This document shows, in pieces, positions 14,433-22,062 of a stretch of DNA of 27,743 bases (within the stretch, counting starts at the first letter, position 1; each line of letters begins with the position of its first letter). The translations under genes and the position numbers were made by a program. Source of the DNA: JAVJUS01 sp040220455 (GTDB taxonomy: Bacteria > Pseudomonadota > Alphaproteobacteria > DSM-16000 > Inquilinaceae). The notes under the pieces were generated by a model. That model was not told the DNA's origin and ran no database searches. It was given only the letters and a program-made list of their open reading frames with translations. The stretch spans positions 1-27,743 of the forward strand of contig JAVJUS010000085.1 in assembly GCA_040220455.1 (NCBI GenBank). Direction: 5' to 3'.

Positions 14433-15932
14433 ATGTCCCCCCATGACGACCCCGCTTCGGAAACCGGCTCCTGGCGTTGGCGCGATCTGCTCGTCGGGCC
14501 ACTGTCGGGGGCGAGTTGGACGGTCTGCCTGGGGATCGGGCTGCATGCGGTCAACTGGCTCGCCGTGGCGACGGTCCTTCCGGATACGGCGCGGGCGCTC
14601 GGCCGGGTCGATCTGATCGACGCGGCGACGACGATCTACCTGGCGGCATTCATCCTCGGCTCGGTCATGGGCGGCGCGGTGAAGACCCGTTTCGGGGCGC
14701 GAAGGGTCATGAGCGCCGGGACGGCGCTGATCGTCCTCGGCACCGGGGTCATGGCGGCGGCGCCCGGCATGGCGGTGGCGCTCGCCGGCCGGTTCGGCCA
14801 GGGCCTGGGCGAGGGGCTGGTGGTGGCGCTGAGCTACGCCCTGATCCGCGAGCTCTTCCCCCATCGCGCGGTGCCGCGCGCCTTTGCGTTGATCGGCGTG
14901 GTCTACGCACTGGCAGCGCTGGGCGCGCCGCCCGTAATCGGCGGGCTGACCGACCTGATCTCCTGGCGGGTCGGGCTGGCGGCGCTGATCGTCCCGGCGA
15001 TCGCCCTGCTCCTGGTCTCCCGGCGGGTCGTGCCGGGGCGCGCACCGGCGGAGGTCGCCGACCCGCCCTACCGGCTGCCGGTCCTGCGGTTGGCCTTGCT
15101 CGCCGCCGGCATCGCCAGTGTCACGGCCGCCAGTACGGCGACCGCCGCGCCGGCGGCGATCGCGCTGCTCGCCGCGGGGCCGGCGCTGGCCATCCTGGCC
15201 GCGCGGATCGACCGGGCAAGCGCGGAGCGTCTGCTGCCGCGCGATCTGCTGAACCCGCGCGCCCCGGTGGCCGCCGGGCTGGCGGTCGTCCTGGCCATGT
15301 CACTGGCCGCGCCGGGCATCCACGTCTTCGCGCCCCTGATCGCCAAGGAGGCCCATGGCGCCTCCACCGCGCTGGCCGGCGTGCTCGTGTCGCTGACGGC
15401 GCTCGCCTGGTCGACCACGGCGATCCTGACCGCCGGCGCCGGGCCGGTCTACGCCCGCCGGTCGGTCCTGGGTGGGCCGGTGGTGCTCGCGTTCGGCCTG
15501 GCCGTTGTCGCCGCCAGCCTGGGCGGCGGCCCGCTGGGCGCGGCGGCCTTCGGCATCGCGCTGGTCGGCTGCGCCTTCGGCGCGTCCTGGGCGTTCCTGA
15601 GCCAGCGCGTCATGGCGCTCGCCGACGCGGAGGACCACGACCGCACCGCGGGTGCGATCCCGACGCTGCAGGCGGCGGGCGGCGCCGCCGGGGCCGCGCT
15701 GGCGGGCGTCGTGGCGGACGTGACCGGCCTCGTGCCGGCCTTGGAGGCCGGCGGCTCGATCGCCGGGCCGGTGGCGGCGATCTACGGCGCGGGCGCCGTC
15801 GTCGCCGGGATCGCCGCGCTGGCCGCGATCCGGCTCGCCGCGCCCCTGCCCGGCGACGCGGTGGCGGCCGCCGCCGGTGCCCCGCTTCAGGCAGGCGCCG
15901 CCTTGCGCTCGTCGCGCGGGGAGCGGCCGTAG
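14433..15932 (+). CDS. Major facilitator superfamily (DHA-type) permease
   Basis: A 499-residue membrane protein with a hydrophilic N-terminus and at least twelve hydrophobic segments. The first half has the MFS pattern: VNWLAVATVLPDTARALG (helix 1), IYLAAFILGSVMGGAVKTRFGARRVMSAGTALIVLG (helices 2-3 with the loop motif G...RFGARR), GRFGQGLGEGLVVALSYALIRELFP (helix 4-5 region) and a large second half with GAIPTLQAAGGAAGAALAGVVADVTG. The layout resembles proton-driven efflux permeases; the substrate is unknown. ATG 14433 has no strong ribosome site (GGAGAGCGCGCCC at 14419-14431 is the nearest). Its last 15 codons overlap the 3' end of the convergent regulator gene (15887-15932). The AT-rich patch upstream suggests regulated expression. 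Confidence 0.88.
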   Translation: MSPHDDPASETGSWRWRDLLVGPLSGASWTVCLGIGLHAVNWLAVATVLPDTARALGRVDLIDAATTIYLAAFILGSVMGGAVKTRFGARRVMSAGTALIVLGTGVMAAAPGMAVALAGRFGQGLGEGLVVALSYALIRELFPHRAVPRAFALIGVVYALAALGAPPVIGGLTDLISWRVGLAALIVPAIALLLVSRRVVPGRAPAEVADPPYRLPVLRLALLAAGIASVTAASTATAAPAAIALLAAGPALAILAARIDRASAERLLPRDLLNPRAPVAAGLAVVLAMSLAAPGIHVFAPLIAKEAHGASTALAGVLVSLTALAWSTTAILTAGAGPVYARRSVLGGPVVLAFGLAVVAASLGGGPLGAAAFGIALVGCAFGASWAFLSQRVMALADAEDHDRTAGAIPTLQAAGGAAGAALAGVVADVTGLVPALEAGGSIAGPVAAIYGAGAVVAGIAALAAIRLAAPLPGDAVAAAAGAPLQAGAALRSSRGERP

Positions 15933-16846
15933 AGGTCGCGGTAGCACTTGGAGAAGTGCGACGGCGAGACGAAGCCGCAGGCGAGCGCCACGTCCACGAT
16001 CGGCATGTCGGACTGGTAGAGCAGGTGGCGCGACCGGTCGAGCCGGAGCTCCAGGTAGTACTGCGCCGGCGCGCGGCCCAGATGCTTGCGGAACAGCCGC
16101 TCGAGCTGGCGGCGAGAGAGGCCGACATGGGCGGCCAGCTCGTCCTGACCGAGCGGGTCGGCCAGATGCGCCTCCATCACCTCGATCGCGGTGATGAGCT
16201 TGGGGTTGTGGATGCCGAGCCGGGCGCGCAGCGGCAGGCGCTGGCGGTCGTGCGGGTTGCGCATCCGGTCGACGAGGCACTGCTCGCTCACCGCGGTCGC
16301 GAGCGACGGGCCGTGCTGCTCCTGGATCATGTGCAGCATCATGTCGAGCGAGGCCGTGCCGCCCGAGCAGGTCCAGCGGTTGCGGTCGACCTCGAACAGG
16401 TCGGCCGAGACCTCGATCTCCGGATAGGACTCGGTGAAGCCGGGCAGGCTCTCCCAGTGGATACAGCACTTGTAGCCGTCGAGCAGGCCCGAGCGCGCGA
16501 GGACGTAGGCGCCGGTGCACAGGGCGCCGATCGTCGTGCCCTGGCGCTCGGCCCGGCGCAGCCAGCCATAGACCGCCTCGTCCCGGTAGCGCTCGACGCC
16601 CAGCCCGGCGCAGGCGAAGACGCGGTCTAGCGAGCGGCGGTTGCCCTGGGCGCGGTTCCAGTCGGTCATCGACATGTCGACATTGACGACGATGCCGTTG
16701 GACGCGCTGACCGGCCCGCCGTCGCGCGACAGGATGATCCAGCGATAGAGCTCTCGCCCCGCCATCCGGTTGGCCAGGCGCAGCGGCTCGATCGCCGAGG
16801 CGAACGCGATCATGGAGAAGTTCGGGATCAGGAGAAACCCGACCAT
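15887..16846 (-). CDS. GlxA-family AraC-type transcriptional regulator, GbdR-like
   Basis: A 319-residue regulator: residues 1-185 form a DJ-1/PfpI (class I glutamine amidotransferase-like) domain, and about 215-312 an AraC-type double helix-turn-helix (LAAHVGLSRRQLERLFRKHLG and PIVDVALACGFVSPSHFSKCYRDLYGRSP). The start FLLIPNFSMIAFASAIEPLRLANRMAG and the C110 elbow (GALCTGAYVLA) closely resemble Pseudomonas GbdR and its relatives, which sense glycine betaine or dimethylglycine and activate their demethylation genes. The ligand here is inferred, not shown. The frame stays open 20 codons upstream of ATG 16846 without another ATG or GTG, so the N-terminus is reasonably fixed. Divergent to fhs, with a palindrome at 16945-16960 near its own predicted promoter. 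Confidence 0.88.
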   Translation of the reverse strand: MVGFLLIPNFSMIAFASAIEPLRLANRMAGRELYRWIILSRDGGPVSASNGIVVNVDMSMTDWNRAQGNRRSLDRVFACAGLGVERYRDEAVYGWLRRAERQGTTIGALCTGAYVLARSGLLDGYKCCIHWESLPGFTESYPEIEVSADLFEVDRNRWTCSGGTASLDMMLHMIQEQHGPSLATAVSEQCLVDRMRNPHDRQRLPLRARLGIHNPKLITAIEVMEAHLADPLGQDELAAHVGLSRRQLERLFRKHLGRAPAQYYLELRLDRSRHLLYQSDMPIVDVALACGFVSPSHFSKCYRDLYGRSPRDERKAAPA

Positions 16847-16944
16847 CTCGGGCCCGTCGATCCCCCGGTCCAGTGTCGTGGCCGCCTCCCTCGCTCGAAG
16901 GGGATATCACGCGTAGCGCATTATGGAATCACACTCGTAGCACA

Positions 16945-16960
16945 TGTCGCAATAACGACA
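16945..16960. promoter_or_regulatory. Candidate operator TGTCG-N6-CGACA
   Basis: A perfect 5-6-5 inverted repeat, TGTCG (16945-16949), CAATAA, CGACA (16956-16960). It sits about 20 bases upstream of the minus-strand CATAAT, where an activator or autorepressor of the GlxA/GbdR-like gene would bind, and also upstream of fhs. Binding by that regulator is inference. Confidence 0.45.
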
Positions 16961-16973
16961 AAAGAGGGACGAA

Positions 16974-16989
16974 GGTATGGCGGCATACC
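16974..16989 (+). promoter_or_regulatory. Hairpin enclosing a start codon in the fhs leader
   Basis: GGTATG (16974-16979), loop GCGG, CATACC (16984-16989): a perfect 6-bp stem with a 4-base loop. The ATG of the possible 22-codon ORF is inside the left arm. A second stem, GCGAC (17023-17027) with GTCGC (17035-17039) extended by GGG/CCC across a two-base bulge, follows in the same leader. Confidence 0.4.
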
Positions 16990-17045
16990 GCTCCAGGGCT
17001 CATGATTCGCGCACAAGGGGTCGCGACACTCCATGTCGCCCCTGA
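16977..17045 (+). CDS. Possible 22-residue leader peptide upstream of fhs
   Basis: ATG 16977 is preceded by GAGGGA (16964-16969) with a 7-base gap, one of the better ribosome sites in the window, and the frame closes at TGA 17043-17045. The peptide is MAAYRSRAHDSRTRGRDTPC followed by RP: basic, with no membrane or known motif. It lies between the palindrome at 16945 and fhs. A regulatory upstream ORF is possible, but chance is also plausible because short ORFs with purine-rich upstream bases are common. Confidence 0.3.
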   Translation: MAAYRSRAHDSRTRGRDTPCRP

Positions 17046-17211
17046 TACAGAACGAGTCGCGCGAACACGTGACGCGGCCGCAACGGCCCTGTCACAGTAC
17101 GACTCGACCGACGGACGGCGGCGGGCCGGCGGTCCCGATCGAGCGCCGCACGCGAAAGCGGGGGCCCGCGCGGCGCGACGGGCCCTGTGCCCGGGAAGGA
17201 TCGAGATCGTC

Positions 17212-18921
17212 ATGTCGTCCGTCACGACCACCGAGACGCCCGCCGCCCGGCCGGCCAGCGACATCGAGATCGCGCGCGCCGCGACGCTGAAGCCCATCAC
17301 GGAGATCGCGGGCACGCTCGACATCCCCGAGTCCGCGCTCTACCCGATCGGGCCGCATATCGCGAAGCTGCAGCTCGACTACGTCTCGAGCCTCGCCGGC
17401 CAGAAGGACGGCAAGCTGATCCTGGTCACGGCGATCACGCCGACGCCGGCGGGGGAGGGCAAGACGACGACGACGGTCGGCCTGGGCGACGGGCTCAACC
17501 GGCTCGGCCACAAGACGTCGATCTGCCTGCGCGAGCCGTCGCTCGGCCCCTGCTTCGGCATGAAGGGCGGGGCGGCCGGCGGCGGCTATGCCCAGGTCGT
17601 GCCGATGGAGTCGATCAACCTCCACTTCACCGGCGACTTCCACGCCATCGGCAGCGCCCACAACCTGCTCGCCGCGCTGATCGACAACCACATCTATTGG
17701 GGCAACGAGCTCGGCATCGACGCGCGCCGCATCACCTGGCGCCGCGTCATGGACATGAACGACCGGGCGCTGCGCTCGATCGTCAACAGCCTGGGCGGGG
17801 CGGGCAACGGCTTCCCGCGCGAGGACGGCTTCGACATCACCGTGGCCTCGGAGGTCATGGCGATCTTCTGCCTGGCGCGGGACTTCGCCGACCTGCAGAA
17901 GCGCCTGGGCAACATCATCATCGGCTACGACCGCGACAAGAAGCCCGTCTTCGCCCGCGACCTGAAGGCCGAAGGGCCGATGGCGGCGCTGCTGCGCGAC
18001 GCCATGATGCCGAACCTGGTCCAGACGCTGGAGGGCACGCCGGCCTTCGTCCATGGCGGCCCCTTCGCCAACATCGCCCATGGCTGCAACTCGGTCATGG
18101 CGACGCGCACGGCGCTCAAGCTCGCCGATTTCGTCGTGACCGAGGCCGGCTTCGGCGCCGATCTGGGCGCGGAGAAGTTCTTCGACATCAAATGCGCCAA
18201 GGCGGGGCTGAAGCCCGACGCCGCGGTCGTCGTGGCGACGGTGCGCGCGCTCAAGATGCATGGCGGTGTCGCCAAGGACGCGCTCGGCGACGAGGACGTG
18301 GGCGCGGTGACTCGCGGGCTCGACAATCTGGGCCGACACCTGCGCAACGTCGCCCATTTCGGCGTGCCGGCGGTGGTCGGCATCAACCGCTTCACCAAGG
18401 ACACCGACGCCGAGATCGAGGCGGTCAAGGAGTACTGCGCCCATTTCGGGGTGGAGTGCTTCGTCAACTCCCACTGGGCCGACGGCGGGCGCGGGATCGA
18501 GGCCATGGCCGCGAAGGTCGCCGAACTGGCCGAGAGCGGAGGCGCGCAGTTCCGCACCCTCTACGAGGAGGACCTGCCGCTCTGGGAGAAGCTGCGCACC
18601 ATCGCGCGCACGATCTACGGCGCCGACGACATCTCGGCGGACAAGAAGGTCCGCGACCAGATCGACCGGTACCAGGCCGACGGCTACGGCACCTTCCCGA
18701 TCTGCGTCGCCAAGACGCAGTACAGCTTTTCCACCGACCCCAGCCTCAAGGGGGCGCCCTCCGACCATGTCGTGCCGGTCCGCGAGGTCCGGCTGGCGGG
18801 CGGAGCCGAGTTCCTGGTCGCGGTGTGCGGGGAGATCATGACCATGCCGGGCCTGCCGCGAGTCCCGGCGGCCAACGCGATCCACGTGGACGGCCAGGGC
18901 CGTATCGAAGGGTTGTTCTGA
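17212..18921 (+). CDS. fhs: Formate-tetrahydrofolate ligase
   Basis: A 569-residue enzyme that joins formate to tetrahydrofolate with ATP to give 10-formyl-THF, feeding purine, serine and one-carbon metabolism. Signatures are the P-loop TPAGEGKT (78-85), LREPSLGPCFGMKGGAAGGGYAQVVPMESINLHFTGD, FDITVASEVMAIFCLARD, GFGADLGAEKFFDIKC and the C-terminal GEIMTMPGLPRVPAA. The length is normal, with about ten extra N-terminal residues. ATG 17212 follows GGAAGGA (17194-17200) by 11 bases; the open frame continues upstream but contains low-complexity Arg/Ala sequence. It overlaps the next small gene by one base (TGATG). Divergence from a GbdR-like regulator suggests a role in catabolic C1 flux, but this is inference. 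Confidence 0.96.
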   Translation: MSSVTTTETPAARPASDIEIARAATLKPITEIAGTLDIPESALYPIGPHIAKLQLDYVSSLAGQKDGKLILVTAITPTPAGEGKTTTTVGLGDGLNRLGHKTSICLREPSLGPCFGMKGGAAGGGYAQVVPMESINLHFTGDFHAIGSAHNLLAALIDNHIYWGNELGIDARRITWRRVMDMNDRALRSIVNSLGGAGNGFPREDGFDITVASEVMAIFCLARDFADLQKRLGNIIIGYDRDKKPVFARDLKAEGPMAALLRDAMMPNLVQTLEGTPAFVHGGPFANIAHGCNSVMATRTALKLADFVVTEAGFGADLGAEKFFDIKCAKAGLKPDAAVVVATVRALKMHGGVAKDALGDEDVGAVTRGLDNLGRHLRNVAHFGVPAVVGINRFTKDTDAEIEAVKEYCAHFGVECFVNSHWADGGRGIEAMAAKVAELAESGGAQFRTLYEEDLPLWEKLRTIARTIYGADDISADKKVRDQIDRYQADGYGTFPICVAKTQYSFSTDPSLKGAPSDHVVPVREVRLAGGAEFLVAVCGEIMTMPGLPRVPAANAIHVDGQGRIEGLF

Positions 18922-19277
18922 TGGTGCGCATTCTCGACAGCCACACACCGGGTCCCGACACCGCCGCCGACACGCCCACGGGCGGGCCGCGGCTGGTGGT
19001 CGACAACGCCGCCGCGCGCCGCGGGGCGGCGACCCCGCTCGCTCGCGCGGGCCTGCCGCCGGAATTCGCCCGGCTGGTGGAGGTCCACGGTGCCGCCGCG
19101 CTGCGCGCCAGCGCCCGGGGCGCCGCGCCGCGCCCGTCGCTCGCCGTCGACAACGGCTCCCTCCCCGCCCCGGCTCGTCGAAGCGACGCGGAGACGGTCG
19201 AGGCGGGCACCGCGCCGCCGGCCCGCCGCGCCCGCGCCGGCGAAGGCTGGTGGTGGGAGTGGGCCGACCAGGACTGA
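18921..19277 (+). CDS. Hypothetical 118-residue protein coupled to fhs
   Basis: The ATG at 18921 shares a base with the fhs stop codon (TGATG), the arrangement used for termination-reinitiation coupling. The product is Ala/Arg/Pro-rich with no recognised domain. It contains two similar short segments, PRLVVDNAAARRG and PSLAVDNGSLPAPARR, a central LPPEFARLVEVHG helix-like stretch, and an unusual Trp-rich acidic C-terminus (GWWWEWADQD). No signal peptide or membrane helix. I do not recognise a family. The repeated VDN motif and the tail suggest it is real rather than random reading, but high-GC DNA gives long spurious frames, so confidence is moderate. Confidence 0.5.
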   Translation: MVRILDSHTPGPDTAADTPTGGPRLVVDNAAARRGAATPLARAGLPPEFARLVEVHGAAALRASARGAAPRPSLAVDNGSLPAPARRSDAETVEAGTAPPARRARAGEGWWWEWADQD

Positions 19278-19335
19278 ATCCGGGGCGCCGGCGTGGTGGG
19301 GGCGTCCGGCCGACTCCTCGGCAGGCGCCACCGGC

Positions 19336-19953
19336 CTAAAGGCCGTGGGTGGCGTCCGGCGGGTTGCCGGCCGGCTGGCCGAGCGCGGCGCCGATCGTCT
19401 CCCGGTAGCGGGCGAGCGACCAGTGGACCGAGGGAAACGCGATCTCCGCCCAGGGGATCGCGTCCCAGGCGAACAGGTCGGTCTCCGCCGATTCCGGCCC
19501 GGCGGCGAAGCCCGGCCGGCGGAACCGCGCGCGGTAGATGAGCTGGACCTGACTGATGCGCGGGATGTTGTAGACCGCGAGCAGGCCCTCCAGCTCGATA
19601 TCCGCGCGTGCCTCCTCCCAGGCCTCGCGCCGCGCGCCCTCCTCGGTCGTCTCCTCGAGCTCCAGATAGCCGGCGGGCAGGGTCCAGAAGCCCTTGCGCG
19701 GCTCGATCGCGCGCCGGCACAGCAGGATCCGGCCGTCCTCGGCGACGACGACCGAGCCGACGACGATCTTCGGGTTCTCGTAGGCGATGAAGCCGCAATC
19801 CGGACAGATCAGCCGCTGGCGGTCGTCGCCCTCCGGGATCGCACGGACGGTGGGGCCTTGCACCTCCGACCCGCCTCGGTCGGGGGAGCCCGCCGAGGCG
19901 GGGGATGGCGCGCTCGCGCCGGGCGGCGAGGGTCGATCGGCCGGGTCGCTCAT
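19336..19953 (-). CDS. Nudix hydrolase with zinc-ribbon-like N-terminus
   Basis: A 205-residue protein. After a Ser/Pro-rich ~35-residue N-terminus comes LICPDCGFIAYENPKIVVGSVV, the half zinc-ribbon seen in a NudC-like alphaproteobacterial Nudix group, and then the Nudix box at residues 95-117: GYLELEE, seven residues, REAWEEAR. The metal-binding REAWEE acids are intact; the usual Gly after the EE is Arg (R116). Such enzymes hydrolyse nucleoside diphosphates linked to another group, for example ADP-ribose or NADH; the substrate is not predictable. ATG 19953 is the first plausible start, but the non-conserved N-terminus means an internal start is possible. The stop codon lies inside the palindrome GGCC-TAAA-GGCC (19333-19344). 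Confidence 0.88.
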   Translation of the reverse strand: MSDPADRPSPPGASAPSPASAGSPDRGGSEVQGPTVRAIPEGDDRQRLICPDCGFIAYENPKIVVGSVVVAEDGRILLCRRAIEPRKGFWTLPAGYLELEETTEEGARREAWEEARADIELEGLLAVYNIPRISQVQLIYRARFRRPGFAAGPESAETDLFAWDAIPWAEIAFPSVHWSLARYRETIGAALGQPAGNPPDATHGL

Positions 19954-20052
19954 GCCCTATTAGGTGCCGCGCGCGGGGGCGGGGACAAGGGCAAGCGTCG
20001 CGTGGCGGTGTCGACGGCCGGCGGCGCGGCGCCGAGTCCGCGAACGCCCGGC

Positions 20053-20364
20053 TCAGGCGCTGAGATCGACGAGCATGCCCCGGCGGATCGGGGTTCCCGG
20101 CTCCGGCGCTTCGGGAATCGCGATTCCGCGGGCCGTGTCGGTCCGCTCGGTCGGTCCGGTCGTCGCGGCTTGCTGGGGCCCGCCCGCGCCGGGGGCCGTC
20201 GCCGTGCCGCCGGGGGCCGAGGCCGCCGGGCCGGCGCCGGGCGCGACCGGGCGGGGGGCGTTGCCGCCTGGGCCCTGGGACTGGCCCTGGACCTGCTGCG
20301 GCCCCTGGGGCTGCATGAGGGAGCTGAGCGCCTGGAACAACGCGGCGGAGGGGGAGACCTGCAT
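20053..20364 (-). CDS. Hypothetical Pro/Gln/Gly-rich small protein
   Basis: A 103-residue protein with a hydrophobic-helical N-terminus (MQVSPSAALFQALSSLMQPQ), a long low-complexity Gln/Gly/Pro/Ala centre and a conserved-looking C-terminus PGTPIRRGMLVDLSA. I recall similar short proteins, with variable centres and an RG.LVD.S end, in Rhodospirillales, but cannot name a family. No signal peptide or transmembrane helix. It lies between the Nudix and RNA methyltransferase genes, all on the minus strand, with a 123-base gap to the latter's stop codon, so it may have its own promoter. Function unknown. Confidence 0.6.
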   Translation of the reverse strand: MQVSPSAALFQALSSLMQPQGPQQVQGQSQGPGGNAPRPVAPGAGPAASAPGGTATAPGAGGPQQAATTGPTERTDTARGIAIPEAPEPGTPIRRGMLVDLSA

Positions 20365-20487
20365 GGTGTCTGGCTACCGGTCGCGAGGAAACCCGTGCGG
20401 CGGGATAAAGCGGTCGGCTGTTCGCTCGCCGCAGGATCGGGCTGGAGGTCTTAACGTCGGGTTACCGTCCGCGCGCCGGACTCGGGC

Positions 20488-21903
20488 TCAGGCGCGACGG
20501 AACACCGCGGCGACCTCCAGATGCGGCGACCAGAGGAACTGGTCGACGGGCAGCGCGCTTTCAAGCCGGTAGCCGCCATCGACCAGCAGGCGGGCGTCGC
20601 GCGCGAAGCTCGCCGGGTTGCAGGACACCGCGACCACGACCGGGACCGGCGAGGCGGCGATCTCGCCCGCCTGTTCCTTGGCGCCGGCGCGCGGCGGGTC
20701 GAAGACCACGGCGTCGAAGCCCGCGAGCTCGCCGTGCGACAGCGGGTCGCGGGCCAGGTCGCGCCGCGCGCGGACGACCCGGTCGGGGATGCCGGCGGCG
20801 TCCACCGCGGCGCCGAGCGCGTCGAGCGCTTCGGCCTGGCCGTCCACTGCGGCGACCCGCACCCGGTCTAGCGCCGCCAGGCGCAGGGCGAAGGCTCCGA
20901 TGCCGCAGAACAGGTCCGCTACCCGGCCGCCGCCGGGACCCAGGGCCCGCCCCACCGTGTCGACCACGACATCGGCCAGCGCCGCCTCGGCGGTCTCTGT
21001 CGCCTGAATGAAGCCGCCGGGCGGCGGGCTGACCGGGACGCCGGCGACGGTCAGCCGACCGGCCCGGCGCCAGGCGATCGGGGTCGGCGGTTCCGGCGGA
21101 CCACCGCCCTTGCCCGGCGGACGCCGCCAGGACAGGCGCGCCAGGTCCTGTGACTCGGCGAAGGCGCTCGCCCGCTCCAGCCCCGCCAGCGGCAGGGGGC
21201 GGTCGAGCTCCAGGCAGACATCCAGGCCGTCCTCCAGGCGGGTGACGGCGATGTCGGCCGGCTCGCCGTCGACCAGCAGGTCGGCGAGCAGCGTGCGCAG
21301 GGGCGCCAGCAGCGCCACGATCGCCGGGTCGAGCACCGTGCACGCGGCGAGGTCGACGATGCGGTGACTGCCCGCTTCGTTGAAGCCCAGGAACACCCGA
21401 TCGCCGCCGCGCCGGGCGCCGAAGACGGCGCGCCGCCGGGCGCCGGGCATGCCGGGCACCAGGTCGGCGACCACCTCGGTATCGAGGCCTTGGCGCGCCA
21501 GGGCGGTGACCAGCCGGTCGCGCTTCCAGGCCCGGTAGACCGGCTCGGTCAGGTGCTGGTGAGTACAGCCACCGCAGGGGCCGAAATGGGGGCAGGGCGG
21601 CTCCGCCCGGCCGGCGCCCGGCTCCAGCAGCTCCAATAGCCGCGCCTCCACCGCCGGGCCGCGCGCGACTTCCGGGCGCACCCGCACCCGGTCGCCTGGC
21701 GCCGCGCCGGGGACGAAGACGGATCGGCCGTCGAGTGTCGCCAGCCCGTCACCATGCGGGCCGAGGGCGTCGATCACCAGCTCCGCCTCGCCGGGCAGGC
21801 CGGGCGGCGGTCCGGAGCGCGCGGCGGCGCGGCCGGGGCCCGTCCCCTTGGCGCGGGGGCGGGCGGGACGGCGGCCGGGGCGGGGCGATCGGGCGGGGCT
21901 CAT
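20488..21903 (-). CDS. 23S rRNA (uracil-5-)-methyltransferase, RlmD/RumA-like
   Basis: A protein of about 471 residues. A basic N-terminal tail (~38 residues) precedes a TRAM-type domain (ELVIDALGPHGDGLATLDGRSVFVPGAAPGDRV...). The [4Fe-4S] cysteines follow the family spacing: C104, C110, C113 (CPHFGPCGGC) and C188 (DLAACTVLDP). The C-terminal Rossmann domain has GGFIQATETAEAAL, the SAM loop DLFCGIGAF (about 329-337), DPPRAG (about 401) and the catalytic cysteine in SCNPASFARD (about 427). These enzymes methylate C5 of uridine in 23S rRNA or tRNA; which uridine is not decidable by eye. ATG 21903 was chosen over an upstream in-frame start (21951) because the extra residues are not conserved. 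Divergent from the Yip1 gene. Confidence 0.88.
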   Translation of the reverse strand: MSPARSPRPGRRPARPRAKGTGPGRAAARSGPPPGLPGEAELVIDALGPHGDGLATLDGRSVFVPGAAPGDRVRVRPEVARGPAVEARLLELLEPGAGRAEPPCPHFGPCGGCTHQHLTEPVYRAWKRDRLVTALARQGLDTEVVADLVPGMPGARRRAVFGARRGGDRVFLGFNEAGSHRIVDLAACTVLDPAIVALLAPLRTLLADLLVDGEPADIAVTRLEDGLDVCLELDRPLPLAGLERASAFAESQDLARLSWRRPPGKGGGPPEPPTPIAWRRAGRLTVAGVPVSPPPGGFIQATETAEAALADVVVDTVGRALGPGGGRVADLFCGIGAFALRLAALDRVRVAAVDGQAEALDALGAAVDAAGIPDRVVRARRDLARDPLSHGELAGFDAVVFDPPRAGAKEQAGEIAASPVPVVVAVSCNPASFARDARLLVDGGYRLESALPVDQFLWSPHLEVAAVFRRA

Positions 21904-22062
21904 CGGCGCTGCGTGCCACGGTCCCGTCCGCCGGGCAAGTCCCGCGCGCACCGCGCCGATCGGTCGCGCCGCCGGAATCGGCCGCCGCCTCGACGCTTAA
22001 GGGGGCGAGAAGCGTTCCGCCTCTTGCTGCGAAGCGAAAAGGGCATTACGGGTTTCGCCGAT

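Larger units (their letters stand above)
16847..17211. other. 365-bp regulatory region between the GbdR-like gene and fhs
   Basis: Contains a minus-strand -10-like CATAAT (16925-16920), a 16-bp palindrome (16945-16960), a possible 22-codon ORF (16977-17045) overlapping two hairpins (16974-16989 and 17018-17042), and a GC-rich stretch up to the fhs ribosome site GGAAGGA (17194-17200). The frame of fhs is open far upstream, but with no supported start before 17212. I could not recognise a known riboswitch. Confidence 0.6.

Noticed and set aside
14477..16630. Long plus-strand frame covering the MFS gene and running antisense through the regulator
   Set aside because: Arg/Gly-rich with no domain, and it crosses two well-supported genes on opposite strands.
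16990..17211. A tetrahydrofolate riboswitch in the fhs leader
   Set aside because: I could not match the conserved core of a THF riboswitch; only simple hairpins are visible.
17092..18948. Long minus-strand frame antisense to fhs
   Set aside because: It is the antisense image of a highly conserved enzyme, with no ribosome site or recognisable motif.
19331..19346. GGCC-TAAA-GGCC palindrome as a bidirectional terminator
   Set aside because: The stem is only four to five pairs with no T run on either strand.
19336..19953. Inactive Nudix box because the conserved Gly is Arg
   Set aside because: The metal-binding REAWEE acids are intact and related alphaproteobacterial proteins vary at that position, so loss of activity is not supported.
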